Positions 31,824 to 37,947 of a DNA stretch of 37,947 nucleotides are shown here, piece by piece. The stretch is from the NCBI GenBank assembly GCA_017457045.1, contig JAFTIF010000008.1, forward strand, positions 1 through 37,947. The letters are read 5' to 3'. The position numbers and the translations under genes are program-made. The DNA is from Bacilli bacterium. Lineage in GTDB: Bacteria > Bacillota_I > Bacilli_A > RFN20 > UBA1709. Numbering within the stretch: position 1 is the stretch's first letter; each line of letters begins with the position of its first letter. Below the pieces are notes generated by a model. The model did not search any database. It worked only from the letters and a program-made list of their open reading frames with translations, and was not told the DNA's origin.

Positions 31824-33451
31824 ATAAAAAAGAGTTAATTAGAAAAGTTGATAGTCATTTAGGGGCTATGATTGAACAAGTAAATATACCAAATTTTACA
31901 AAATGTATTGCACAATATGCTGGATTACAAATTAAAGAAGTACCAGATTCAGTAATTGAAGAATACCTAGTTAACTGGGCAGAAAGAAAACACCGCTTCT
32001 TTAATATGCTAGGTAATAAATTACAATTAGATATAGAAATAAATTATCAAAATCCTGAAACTGGGTTAGACACAGAATTAAAAAGTCTAATGCAAGCATA
32101 TCCTGCATATGCACCTTGGTTAAACTACTTCCGCGGGCAAAAAACAAATAAAATAACAGATATATATAGATTATCTTGGGAAGCCCGCGAATTTACAGAA
32201 ACATTATTTCCATCTTTAAAATTAGAAGGAACAACTATAACTCACTTATTTGCTTCTTACTTAAAAGCACCAGACGATTTAGTTACTGCTATTGGAAGAG
32301 CTTTTGAAGGTGGAGTTGTAAAAGGAACTTGGACTTTATCTATTGACCCAGTTGATATGATGCTAGCAAGTGAAAATCCATATGATTGGAACTCTTGCTA
32401 TAGATTAAGTGCAGATAATGAAAATTCTCATGCAGATGGATGCTTAGCAGCAATACTTGATGATAGTTCTTTGATAAGTTATATTTGGAGTAGTAAAGGA
32501 GATATGCAATTATATTCTCACACTCTTACAGATGTTAGATGGAAAAGAATTAGAGAATGGATTGCTATATCACCATCAATGATGTCTATTCATTTTAATA
32601 GTATATATCCAACAAAACATTCATATGGTGCAGATTTTGAAAAACAACTTCGTGCATATACTGAAAAAATCGTTTCAGATTATATGGGAATAAGAGATAA
32701 TTGGAGACATAATCAAGGAAGTGCTTGCTGTGAGAGAGAATATTGTTATGGATATAGTGAATTTGAAGAAGATAATATTTGGTGTCATTCAGATTCAGAC
32801 CAAAATGAAAGTTGGACAGTTTATAACCACGGCATAAAATGCCCATGTGGATGCGAACGTTGGATGCCAGGTACTGAAGATCCTGAATATAATGATTATA
32901 ATAACATCACATACAACGGACAAGGCTTAATATATGAAAACTTCATTGAAAGACATTGGTGTTCATATTGCGATGACTGGTGCAATTATGCAAATAATAT
33001 TTGCGAAGAAAATTGTAGGGGATGTAGTTCATATGACAATGCACATCCATATTGCGACATTGCAGAAGAAGGTGGAGAAGGCCGTCATGAATGCGAAAAC
33101 CCAGATTATTATTATACAACTGATGGTTATATGGAAGCTTGCAGCGGACACTGTGAAGGCTGTCCTATGTGGGCAGCTCATCACGCCCACAGCTATGAAG
33201 AAAGAAATAGAGAAGAAGAACCTACAACAGCAACTGAAACAGTTACAGTCAATAATACTTCTTGTTTCACCCTTCGCACAGATGATTTACTTGCAATTAA
33301 TTCTCATGATTTATGTCAAAATGCACATATAACATATAACAATAATGTATCATATGTATCATTTGGTCGTGATACTGGATGCGGAGTTTCGATCCAAGGA
33401 GACATTGAGTGGCCTTCGTTAGAAATTCCTAATGAACCTGCCTCTGAGTAG
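31817..33451 (+). CDS. Large Cys-rich protein of unknown function
   Basis: 544 residues. Start at ATG 31817, ten bases after AAAAGGAG (an ATG at 31808 is too close). The first ~290 residues are helical and Trp-rich with YDWNSCYRLSADNENSHADGC-like text (motif CYRL..). The region 300-455 holds about 30 Cys and several His in CxC, CxxC patterns (CPCGCERW, CSYCDDWC, CRGCSS, CSGHCEGCPMW), probably several zinc sites. The last 90 residues look beta-rich. All Trp are TGG. Paired with the Ro60-like gene. I cannot assign a function. Confidence 0.72.
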   Translation: MLNKKELIRKVDSHLGAMIEQVNIPNFTKCIAQYAGLQIKEVPDSVIEEYLVNWAERKHRFFNMLGNKLQLDIEINYQNPETGLDTELKSLMQAYPAYAPWLNYFRGQKTNKITDIYRLSWEAREFTETLFPSLKLEGTTITHLFASYLKAPDDLVTAIGRAFEGGVVKGTWTLSIDPVDMMLASENPYDWNSCYRLSADNENSHADGCLAAILDDSSLISYIWSSKGDMQLYSHTLTDVRWKRIREWIAISPSMMSIHFNSIYPTKHSYGADFEKQLRAYTEKIVSDYMGIRDNWRHNQGSACCEREYCYGYSEFEEDNIWCHSDSDQNESWTVYNHGIKCPCGCERWMPGTEDPEYNDYNNITYNGQGLIYENFIERHWCSYCDDWCNYANNICEENCRGCSSYDNAHPYCDIAEEGGEGRHECENPDYYYTTDGYMEACSGHCEGCPMWAAHHAHSYEERNREEEPTTATETVTVNNTSCFTLRTDDLLAINSHDLCQNAHITYNNNVSYVSFGRDTGCGVSIQGDIEWPSLEIPNEPASE

Positions 33452-33472
33452 CCTCAAGGCAGGTTTCCGCAT
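33435..33472 (+). terminator. Terminator-like hairpin across the stop codon
   Basis: AACCTGCC (33435-33442) pairs with GGCAGGTT (33458-33465); the stop TAG is in the loop. Only a short T run follows, so strength is unsure. Confidence 0.6.
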
Positions 33473-33477
33473 CTTGT

Positions 33478-33506
33478 TTGATAATTTAAAAAAAATATAA
33501 TAAAAT
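33478..33506 (+). promoter_or_regulatory. Promoter for gene at 33539
   Basis: TTGATA, 17-nt A tract, TAAAAT. Confidence 0.72.
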
Positions 33507-33538
33507 ATATTTGTAAATAAAAAAGGAGGTTATAGTAT

Positions 33539-33817
33539 ATGGAAAAAGTTTATTTAGTAATTGGAACTATATGGGAGGGTGGTTCATTAGAGTCATTTGC
33601 TCATACTGTTGTAAATGACTACTGTGTTCACTCAACAATAGAGGGGGCTAGAGCAGAGCTATATCGCATCCTAGAAGAAACAAATAAAGAAGCAAAACAA
33701 CACGAAATCACTTTTGAAGCTCATATGAAAGAAGAAAGATTAGAAATTATATGGACTGAAACAGGAACTGAAGAACGCTGGGACATCCATTGCCGCAAAG
33801 TTGATAAAAAAATATAA
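33539..33817 (+). CDS. Hypothetical protein, 92 residues
   Basis: AAAGGAGG site. MEKVYLVIGTIWEGG, then beta and helix mix, acidic (EETNKEAK, HMKEERLEIIWTETGTEE). Not recognised. Confidence 0.62.
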   Translation: MEKVYLVIGTIWEGGSLESFAHTVVNDYCVHSTIEGARAELYRILEETNKEAKQHEITFEAHMKEERLEIIWTETGTEERWDIHCRKVDKKI

Positions 33818-33818
33818 T

Positions 33819-33847
33819 TTGATAATTTTTAAAAAATATAATATAAT
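33819..33847 (+). promoter_or_regulatory. Promoter for gene at 33883
   Basis: TTGATA, 17-nt T/A tract, TATAAT. Confidence 0.8.
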
Positions 33848-33882
33848 AAATATGTAAAAAAAAAGAAAAGGAGTTGGTAGAA

Positions 33883-34047
33883 ATGAAAAGAAAAATAATT
33901 AAAAGATTACATCAAATTCAAATGCAAATATTAAAAGCAGATGAAGTAGAATTAAACAAAATAGGGGTAGAGTTATTAGAAATTGAAAAGAAATTAATGC
34001 TTTATGTTCCTAAACAAAAACCTACTTTTCAAGATAAAAAATTCTAA
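33883..34047 (+). CDS. Small basic helical protein, 54 residues
   Basis: Start ATG 33883 with AAAGGAG eight bases ahead and a proper promoter; ends TAA. MKRKIIKRLHQIQMQILKAD and ELLEIEKKLMLYVPKQK suggest two helices, maybe coiled coil. Short, but flanked by promoters on both sides. Confidence 0.62.
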   Translation: MKRKIIKRLHQIQMQILKADEVELNKIGVELLEIEKKLMLYVPKQKPTFQDKKF

Positions 34048-34076
34048 TTGATTTTTTATAAAAAATATAATATAAT
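34048..34076 (+). promoter_or_regulatory. Promoter for gene at 34109
   Basis: TTGATT, 17-nt A tract, TATAAT; directly after the preceding TAA. Confidence 0.8.
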
Positions 34077-34108
34077 ATATATGTAATTAAGAAAGGAAAG
34101 TGATTTTA

Positions 34109-34327
34109 ATGATAAAATTAACTTATGAACAAAAACAATATGAATATAAAAATGTAGGATGTCAACCATATGATATGAAAACTGTTATGGAATTAAAAGA
34201 AGATGCCAACATTGAAGAAGCTATTGCAATGTTTATGAACTTTCTAAAAATTGCAGGATATAGAATAAATAAAGATACAATAGCAAACGCACTTGATGAG
34301 TATTTCTTAAGCGATTACTATCGTTAA
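34109..34327 (+). CDS. Hypothetical protein, 72 residues
   Basis: Start at ATG 34109 rather than GTG 34100, by distance from GAAAGGAAAG. MIKLTYEQKQYEYKNVGCQP and a helical ANIEEAIAMFMNFLKIAGYRI region. Not recognised. Confidence 0.6.
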   Translation: MIKLTYEQKQYEYKNVGCQPYDMKTVMELKEDANIEEAIAMFMNFLKIAGYRINKDTIANALDEYFLSDYYR

Positions 34328-34341
34328 TAAAATTAATTTAT

Positions 34342-34370
34342 TTGATTTTATTAAAAAAATATAATATAAT
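34342..34370 (+). promoter_or_regulatory. Promoter for pseudoknotted ncRNA
   Basis: TTGATT, 17-nt A tract, TATAAT; no gene follows before the next promoter at 34601. Confidence 0.82.
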
Positions 34371-34376
34371 ATATAT

Positions 34377-34600
34377 GTAAAGAAAAGAAAAAGCAAGACC
34401 TTGGGATTGGCTCTTAAAAACGCATGAGTGTAGTTTGACGGTTAGACCTGTACTCATGGAAAACCGTAGGGGCAACCGGCTGAGCTGTAAGAAAGCGTGG
34501 GCAGCCGCAAGAGAGTGTGGATAGTTTTGCAAGGTAGTCAGCATACTATCGTAAGCGATTTTGTAATGGCGAAATGATTGGCGAGGCTACTTTTACAAAA
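34377..34600 (+). ncRNA. ncRNA with H-type pseudoknot (about 220 nt)
   Basis: CATGAGT (34423-34429) pairs with ACTCATG (34452-34458). ACGGTT (34438-34443), in that loop, pairs with AACCGT (34462-34467) beyond it: an H-type pseudoknot. At the 3' end TTTTGTAA (about 34559) pairs with TTACAAAA (about 34593). No coding frame with a ribosome site. Independent transcript by promoter spacing. Confidence 0.65.
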
Positions 34601-34629
34601 TTGATAATTATAAAAAAATATAATATAAT
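34601..34629 (+). promoter_or_regulatory. Promoter for gene at 34665
   Basis: TTGATA, 17-nt A tract, TATAAT. Confidence 0.8.
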
Positions 34630-34664
34630 ATATATGTAAAAAGGAAAAGGAAGGAATGATGAAA

Positions 34665-34916
34665 ATGGAAAAAAGTTTAAAATTTACTGCTAATGAATTA
34701 CTTAATTCATTCAATAGAGAATTTAATCAAGACGAGATGAATGAAATATATAAAGCGTTAATAGCATATAGTTTGAATTTACAAGAAATCACTCCTGAGA
34801 CTGACGCTAAATTAGATGAAGTTATAGACTACTACTTTGACAATGATGCCATAGTAGGTATGGTAAATACAGACATCATAGAAAAGGCTGATGAAATATT
34901 ATTTGATAATTTATAA
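34665..34916 (+). CDS. Hypothetical acidic protein, 83 residues
   Basis: Several close in-frame ATGs (34656, 34659, 34665); the last best fits GGAAGG spacing. Helical and acidic (FNREFNQDEMNEIYKALIAYS, DEVIDYYFDND). The next promoter overlaps its end. Not recognised. Confidence 0.6.
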   Translation: MEKSLKFTANELLNSFNREFNQDEMNEIYKALIAYSLNLQEITPETDAKLDEVIDYYFDNDAIVGMVNTDIIEKADEILFDNL

Positions 34917-34931
34917 AAATTATTATATAAT
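34903..34931 (+). promoter_or_regulatory. Promoter for ncRNA and gene at 35137
   Basis: TTGATA, 17-nt A tract, TATAAT; inside the 3' end of the preceding gene. Confidence 0.8.
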
Positions 34932-34937
34932 ATAAGT

Positions 34938-35127
34938 GTAAAAAGGAAAAGTAAAAACTTTTTACAATAATCCTTTGCAACACTCGCAAGAGTGATTATA
35001 TATAATCGGGTTAGTAATTAGTTTCCGCGGGTTGACTAATTAAATCCCCTCCTTGTAATGGGAAAAACAGGATATAGTCCTCGCAAACCCGCAATCCATT
35101 AAATTATAAAAAGAAAGGAAATATGAG
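34938..35127 (+). ncRNA. Pseudoknotted leader or ncRNA (about 190 nt)
   Basis: TGTAAAAAG/CTTTTTACA hairpin at the 5' end. TAATTAGT (35015-35022) pairs with ACTAATTA (35035-35042); GCGGGTT (35027-35033), inside that loop, pairs with AACCCGC (35086-35092): an H-type pseudoknot. It lies upstream of the gene at 35137 with no promoter between, so it may be a cis-acting leader. Confidence 0.62.
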
Positions 35128-35136
35128 GTGATAAAA

Positions 35137-35502
35137 ATGGAAAACAAAAGAATGACTAAAAGAGATTATTTCTCAAGATTAATTGAAATTGTAGAAGGAG
35201 CTTATGTTGATAATTCAGCAGAAATCGTTGATTTCTTAAAACACGAAATTGAATTGTTAAGCAAGAAATCTAATGTAAAAACTAAAACTCAAAAAGAAAA
35301 TGAAGTGTTAATGGAAGTTATCTTCAATGCATTAGCAGAAGTTGGAAGACCAGTAACTGTAACTGAATTAATGGGAGCAAATGCTGAAGTTGGTACTATG
35401 TCAAATCAAAAAGTATCTGCTTTATTAAAGAAATTAAAAGATGCTGGTAGAGTTGTTAGAGTTGATGACAAAAAGAAAGCATACTTCTCAATCGCTGAAT
35501 AA
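35137..35502 (+). CDS. Winged-helix-like protein, paralogue of 9024
   Basis: 121 residues from ATG 35137 behind GAGGTG. TKRDYFSRLIEIV, a Lys-rich linker and a HTH-like C-terminal domain (VTVTELMGANAEVGTMSNQKVSALLKKLKDAGRVVRV split by motif: VTELMGAN, NQKVSALLKKL, AGRVVRVDD). Same layout as 9024-9419. Possibly an abundant DNA-binding regulator. Confidence 0.66.
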   Translation: MENKRMTKRDYFSRLIEIVEGAYVDNSAEIVDFLKHEIELLSKKSNVKTKTQKENEVLMEVIFNALAEVGRPVTVTELMGANAEVGTMSNQKVSALLKKLKDAGRVVRVDDKKKAYFSIAE

Positions 35503-35509
35503 GAAAGAG

Positions 35510-35775
35510 GTTGTCTAAAATCCTTGTTAGACAAGGTGTGTAGGGAAGTGGTAGAAGATACCAACCGCCCTTAGAATAGGGTAAATCACTTGGGGACGCT
35601 ACTTAGTAGCAAACCCTTTTTGTATATAGCAATAACCCAGTATCCAAGTCAGTCCAGCCGGCTTTAGGAAGTGTGAGGACTGGGATATAGATTGACCTCA
35701 GGCATGAACCTGACAATCGTTGCATATAAAGTTTAATCCCAGCCCTATATGGACTGGGTTTTTGTTTCATCAACC
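35510..35775 (+). ncRNA. Structured 3' region with terminator
   Basis: TTGTCTA/TAGACAA hairpin near 35518-35540; then a long domain closed by AACCCAGT (about 35626) and ACTGGGTT (about 35753), followed by TTTGTTT. Several CCAGT/ACTGG boxes allow alternative pairings. Either a long 3' UTR with terminator or a processed ncRNA. Confidence 0.55.
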
Positions 35776-35817
35776 GGTTTCCGCATCAACAATTTTAAAA
35801 AATTTTAATAAAAATTA

Positions 35818-35846
35818 TTGACTTTTTAAAAAAATTATGATATAAT
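35818..35846 (+). promoter_or_regulatory. Promoter for the 35898 to 37407 operon
   Basis: TTGACT, 17-nt T/A tract, TATAAT. Confidence 0.85.
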
Positions 35847-35897
35847 ATATATATAAAATAAAAAAGAAATGAAAAAATGGAAGGAATTGGTGATAAT

Positions 35898-36329
35898 ATG
35901 GAAAAATTTGTTATTGATGGAAAAGTAGTTGTTATTACTCTTGATGATGGTAGAGAAGTAAAGGCTTCAACAAAATATCTTGAAAATATGGTTAAGAACT
36001 TGGATATTGATATGGAAGAAGCAGTTCTTACTTGGCTAGAAGATGAAGAATATTTAATCAATGAAGAGCAAGAAGAATTACACAAAGCAACAAAAAAAAC
36101 AAGAGTTGGAAATGTTGTTGGTGCAAAAGCAGAAAAACCAAAAACACAAAGAGAAAGAGTAAAGAAAGAAAATCCAACAAAAGAAATGATAATTGCAGAG
36201 ATTGCAAAGGTATTACCTAACTTCGCAGAAAACATTGTTATAGAAAACGCAGGAAAACTAATTACATTTAATATCGGTGAAGATGCATTTAAAATTGATT
36301 TAGTGCAAAAAAGAAAACCTAAAAAATAA
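35898..36329 (+). CDS. Hypothetical protein, 143 residues
   Basis: Start ATG 35898 chosen for the AGGAATTGGTG ahead; ATG 35877 has no site. An N-terminal beta-rich segment (KFVIDGKVVVITLDDGREV), acidic helices (EEAVLTWLEDEEYLINEEQ), a basic linker (KKTRVGNVVGAKAEK) and a C-terminal domain. This architecture is frequent in phages of low-GC hosts. First gene of a five-gene operon. Confidence 0.65.
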   Translation: MEKFVIDGKVVVITLDDGREVKASTKYLENMVKNLDIDMEEAVLTWLEDEEYLINEEQEELHKATKKTRVGNVVGAKAEKPKTQRERVKKENPTKEMIIAEIAKVLPNFAENIVIENAGKLITFNIGEDAFKIDLVQKRKPKK

Positions 36330-36355
36330 CAACAAGAAGGGAGGGTTACACAGAA

Positions 36356-36775
36356 ATGAGAAGCATTGAATTTAGAGGGCTAGTGGCTGATGAACCATAT
36401 ACTTGAGTTCACGGGTACTTAATGCCTGACAATCGCATATATCAGGTTCATGAACCTAAATATGGTTGTTGCGGACATGGGACTTTTTCAGTTATACCTG
36501 AGTCTATAGGTCAATATACCGGTTGCCGCGATAAACATAATATTAAGATATATGAAAATGATATAGTGAAAGACTTTGAAGCAGGGCGTTGCTTTAAAGT
36601 AAAATATGAGGATGGAGCGTTCTTACTAGAAGATGAGGATATGAAACTAACTTATTTATTATGCTCATATCCGCTTGACAAACTAGAAGTAATTGGAAAT
36701 TCATTTACATTAAAGGAGGATAACTATGAATATGAGTTTAAAGGAATTTATAGAGTGTTATGATGTCTTTTGTAG
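36356..36775 (+). CDS. YopX family protein with in-frame TGA
   Basis: About 139 residues. The start MRSIEFRGLV and GQYTGCRDKHNIKIYENDIV are YopX signatures. TGA at codon 17 gives YT-W-VHGYL, exactly where YopX proteins carry W(V/I)YG. Without recoding the N-terminus is lost. It meets a second TGA at 36761; as Trp it ends at TAG 36773, overlapping the next gene by 50 bases. YopX function is unknown, though common in Gram-positive phages. Confidence 0.82.
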
Positions 36776-37133
36776 AGATGATTTTGATATAATTGTTAAA
36801 TGGGCATCTTATAATGGTTGCCAATCTGAGCTTATTTCATTAATTTCCGCTTTGGCAAGTTCTATGGCAAATGATAAAAAAGCTTTAGAATTTCAAATCC
36901 ATGAATGGGCGGCATATGCTATGGAATTAGTTCCAGAAATTGATATACACACTGATTTTACAACTGCAATCAACGCCTTAAGACTAGCATACTTTGCATA
37001 TAATGGGCAACAGTTCGTAGACTTTGCAGACAAAATAATGAAAGTAGATTGTATGAGCTGGTCGTTAGTAGAGGACATGCACCCAATGATATGGTTAAAA
37101 TATAAGGGGGTAACTGAAAATGTTCAATCCTAA
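36726..37133 (+). CDS. Hypothetical protein, 135 residues
   Basis: AAAGGAGG site six bases before ATG. Helical (FIECYDVFCRDDFDIIVKW, ISALASSMANDKKALEF). Overlaps both neighbours, indicating coupled translation. Not recognised. Confidence 0.62.
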   Translation: MNMSLKEFIECYDVFCRDDFDIIVKWASYNGCQSELISLISALASSMANDKKALEFQIHEWAAYAMELVPEIDIHTDFTTAINALRLAYFAYNGQQFVDFADKIMKVDCMSWSLVEDMHPMIWLKYKGVTENVQS

Positions 37134-37407
37134 TGAAGAAATACAAATTATCGCATATAATGTAGATGGACCGCTAGAAATGGCAGAACAAATGAAAATA
37201 GAAAAAGCATTAACCGATTTAAATAAAGAACTTACATTAAAAAACCGTTACACTAAGGCTATTGATAAATTAGAAAGAATTAAAAATGAATTAGAACAAA
37301 AAGTGATGTTTTGCACTAATGAAGCGGATGGCACGGTTAATGATACCAACTGCCGCATAGCAATTCAGTTTTATAAGCACTTATTAGATATAATCAATGA
37401 AAGGTAG
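37120..37407 (+). CDS. Hypothetical coiled-coil protein, 95 residues
   Basis: Starts 14 bases inside the previous gene with GGGGG-type site upstream. Long Lys/Glu/Leu helix (KIEKALTDLNKELTLKNRY and LERIKNELEQKV). Ends TAG before a terminator. Not recognised. Confidence 0.62.
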   Translation: MFNPNEEIQIIAYNVDGPLEMAEQMKIEKALTDLNKELTLKNRYTKAIDKLERIKNELEQKVMFCTNEADGTVNDTNCRIAIQFYKHLLDIINER

Positions 37408-37419
37408 CGGTCATATACA

Positions 37420-37454
37420 AGAGAGTGCTAGATTTCCGCACTCTCTTTACTTTT
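37420..37454 (+). terminator. Rho-independent terminator
   Basis: AGAGAGTGC pairs with GCACTCTCT (9 bp) over a 9-nt loop, then TTACTTTTG. Confidence 0.85.
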
Positions 37455-37468
37455 GATTTCAGTTCTAC

Positions 37469-37572
37469 AAAAAGTGGACATTTTTCTCTACTTTTGTAGA
37501 CAAACCGAGAATACGAAATTAAAACGTGGTCTTCAACATTTTGTGGACAAAACTGACACATTTTGTGGAGAG
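37469..37572 (+). repeat. Four short iteron-like repeats (TTTTGTGGACA type)
   Basis: AAAAAGTGGACA (37469), TTTTGTAGACAA (37492), TTTTGTGGACAA (37539) and TTTTGTGGAGAG (37561). The first two also form an inverted repeat (CTACAAAAAGT/ACTTTTGTAG). In the promoter region of the gene at 37613; possible operator or replication iterons. Confidence 0.6.
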
Positions 37573-37612
37573 ATTTTTCATATATAAATAGACAAAGAAA
37601 GGAGTAATACAT

Positions 37613-37852
37613 ATGACATTACAAGAAGTAGCACAACAACTTGGGAAACAAGAAAGTACTATATATAAGAACTTTAAACGCACTCAAGAATCGTTGTTAA
37701 AGAAAGGTATTATTCTTACTCGATGGGGTCCAGATGATTATGAAATAGAATATGAAGAAGTAGATGAAAGCTTTTTAGAGGAAAGAGATAGACAAAGAAG
37801 AATAGAACGTCTTAAAAAACAATTAGAAGAGCTTGAAGGACAAGGAGAGTAA
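37613..37852 (+). CDS. HTH-like small protein with C-terminal coiled coil
   Basis: 79 residues. TLQEVAQQLGKQESTIYKNFKRTQESLLKKG resembles a HTH of sigma/MerR-like type, followed by an acidic linker and RQRRIERLKKQLEELEGQ helix. AAAGGAG site. May bind the repeats just upstream; inferred from position only. Confidence 0.62.
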   Translation: MTLQEVAQQLGKQESTIYKNFKRTQESLLKKGIILTRWGPDDYEIEYEEVDESFLEERDRQRRIERLKKQLEELEGQGE

Positions 37853-37854
37853 AT

Positions 37855-37947
37855 ATGAATAATACGAATATGAAGATTAAGAATACAAAGTATAAAGTAA
37901 TTTTTAGTATGAAATATGCAATGCAACTTATAAAAATGGGGTATAGA
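37855..37947 (+). CDS. Partial small protein (DUF5659-like start)
   Basis: 31 codons before the window ends. YKVIFSMKYAMQLIKMGYR resembles short phage proteins with (Y/F)xxxSxxxAxyLixxGy. Starts 2 bases after the previous stop with GGAGAG ahead. Confidence 0.55.
   Translation, partial: MNNTNMKIKNTKYKVIFSMKYAMQLIKMGYR

Noticed and set aside
1..37947. CRISPR arrays, insertion sequences, integrase or att sites
   Set aside because: No regularly spaced direct repeats, transposase motifs or recombinase gene seen in this window.

Overview
This window is a 37.9 kb piece of a large, AT-rich, tailed double-stranded DNA phage genome. The likely host is a low-GC Gram-positive (Firmicutes or Mollicutes-like) bacterium, judged from AGGAGG-type ribosome sites and sigma70-like promoters. 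Gene density, very short genes and tail-fibre-like proteins all point to a phage.

TGA is read as tryptophan. At least seven genes are only complete if in-frame TGA codons are translated: 807-1238, 6176-7189, 17942-18670, 18674-19840 (ten TGA), 23573-24454, 26479-29553 (five TGA) and 36356-36775. TAA and TAG remain stops. The phage carries a tRNA with a UCA anticodon and tRNA-Trp identity features (14393-14489), as well as an ordinary tRNA-Trp(CCA) (21080-21153). The UCA tRNA has a second, complete anticodon-like arm with a CCA loop in its variable region.

Layout. (1) 1-7189, minus strand: topoisomerase B subunit (partial), RNase H, small zinc and membrane proteins, and an RNA-repair-like set (5'-kinase, RNA ligase, two metallophosphoesterases), with an HNH endonuclease and a nucleotidyltransferase-like/CodY-like fusion. 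(2) 7337-10930, plus strand: single genes, most with their own promoter. (3) About 10.9-25.5 kb, plus strand: 24 recognisable tRNAs for 19 amino acids (no Lys seen), a tmRNA, tRNA-like elements, and many structured non-coding stretches of 60 to 870 nt; a tail-fibre-like module (16594-19840) sits inside this region. (4) 25550-29739, minus strand: a second tail or baseplate module. (5) 29915-37947, plus strand: a DUF2828/Ro60-like protein, a Cys-rich protein, small regulators, a YopX protein, and three structured RNAs.

How it may work together: about thirty near-identical promoters (TTGATT, 17-nt T/A-tract spacer, TATAAT) drive mostly single genes and RNAs, while I found no such promoter directly ahead of the tail modules. 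The genes richest in TGA are tail genes, so the UCA tRNA could help time or favour late expression. The tRNA array, tmRNA, RNA ligase, kinase and Ro60-like protein suggest a phage that takes over translation and RNA maintenance. All functional links are inferred from sequence and context; no database search was run.
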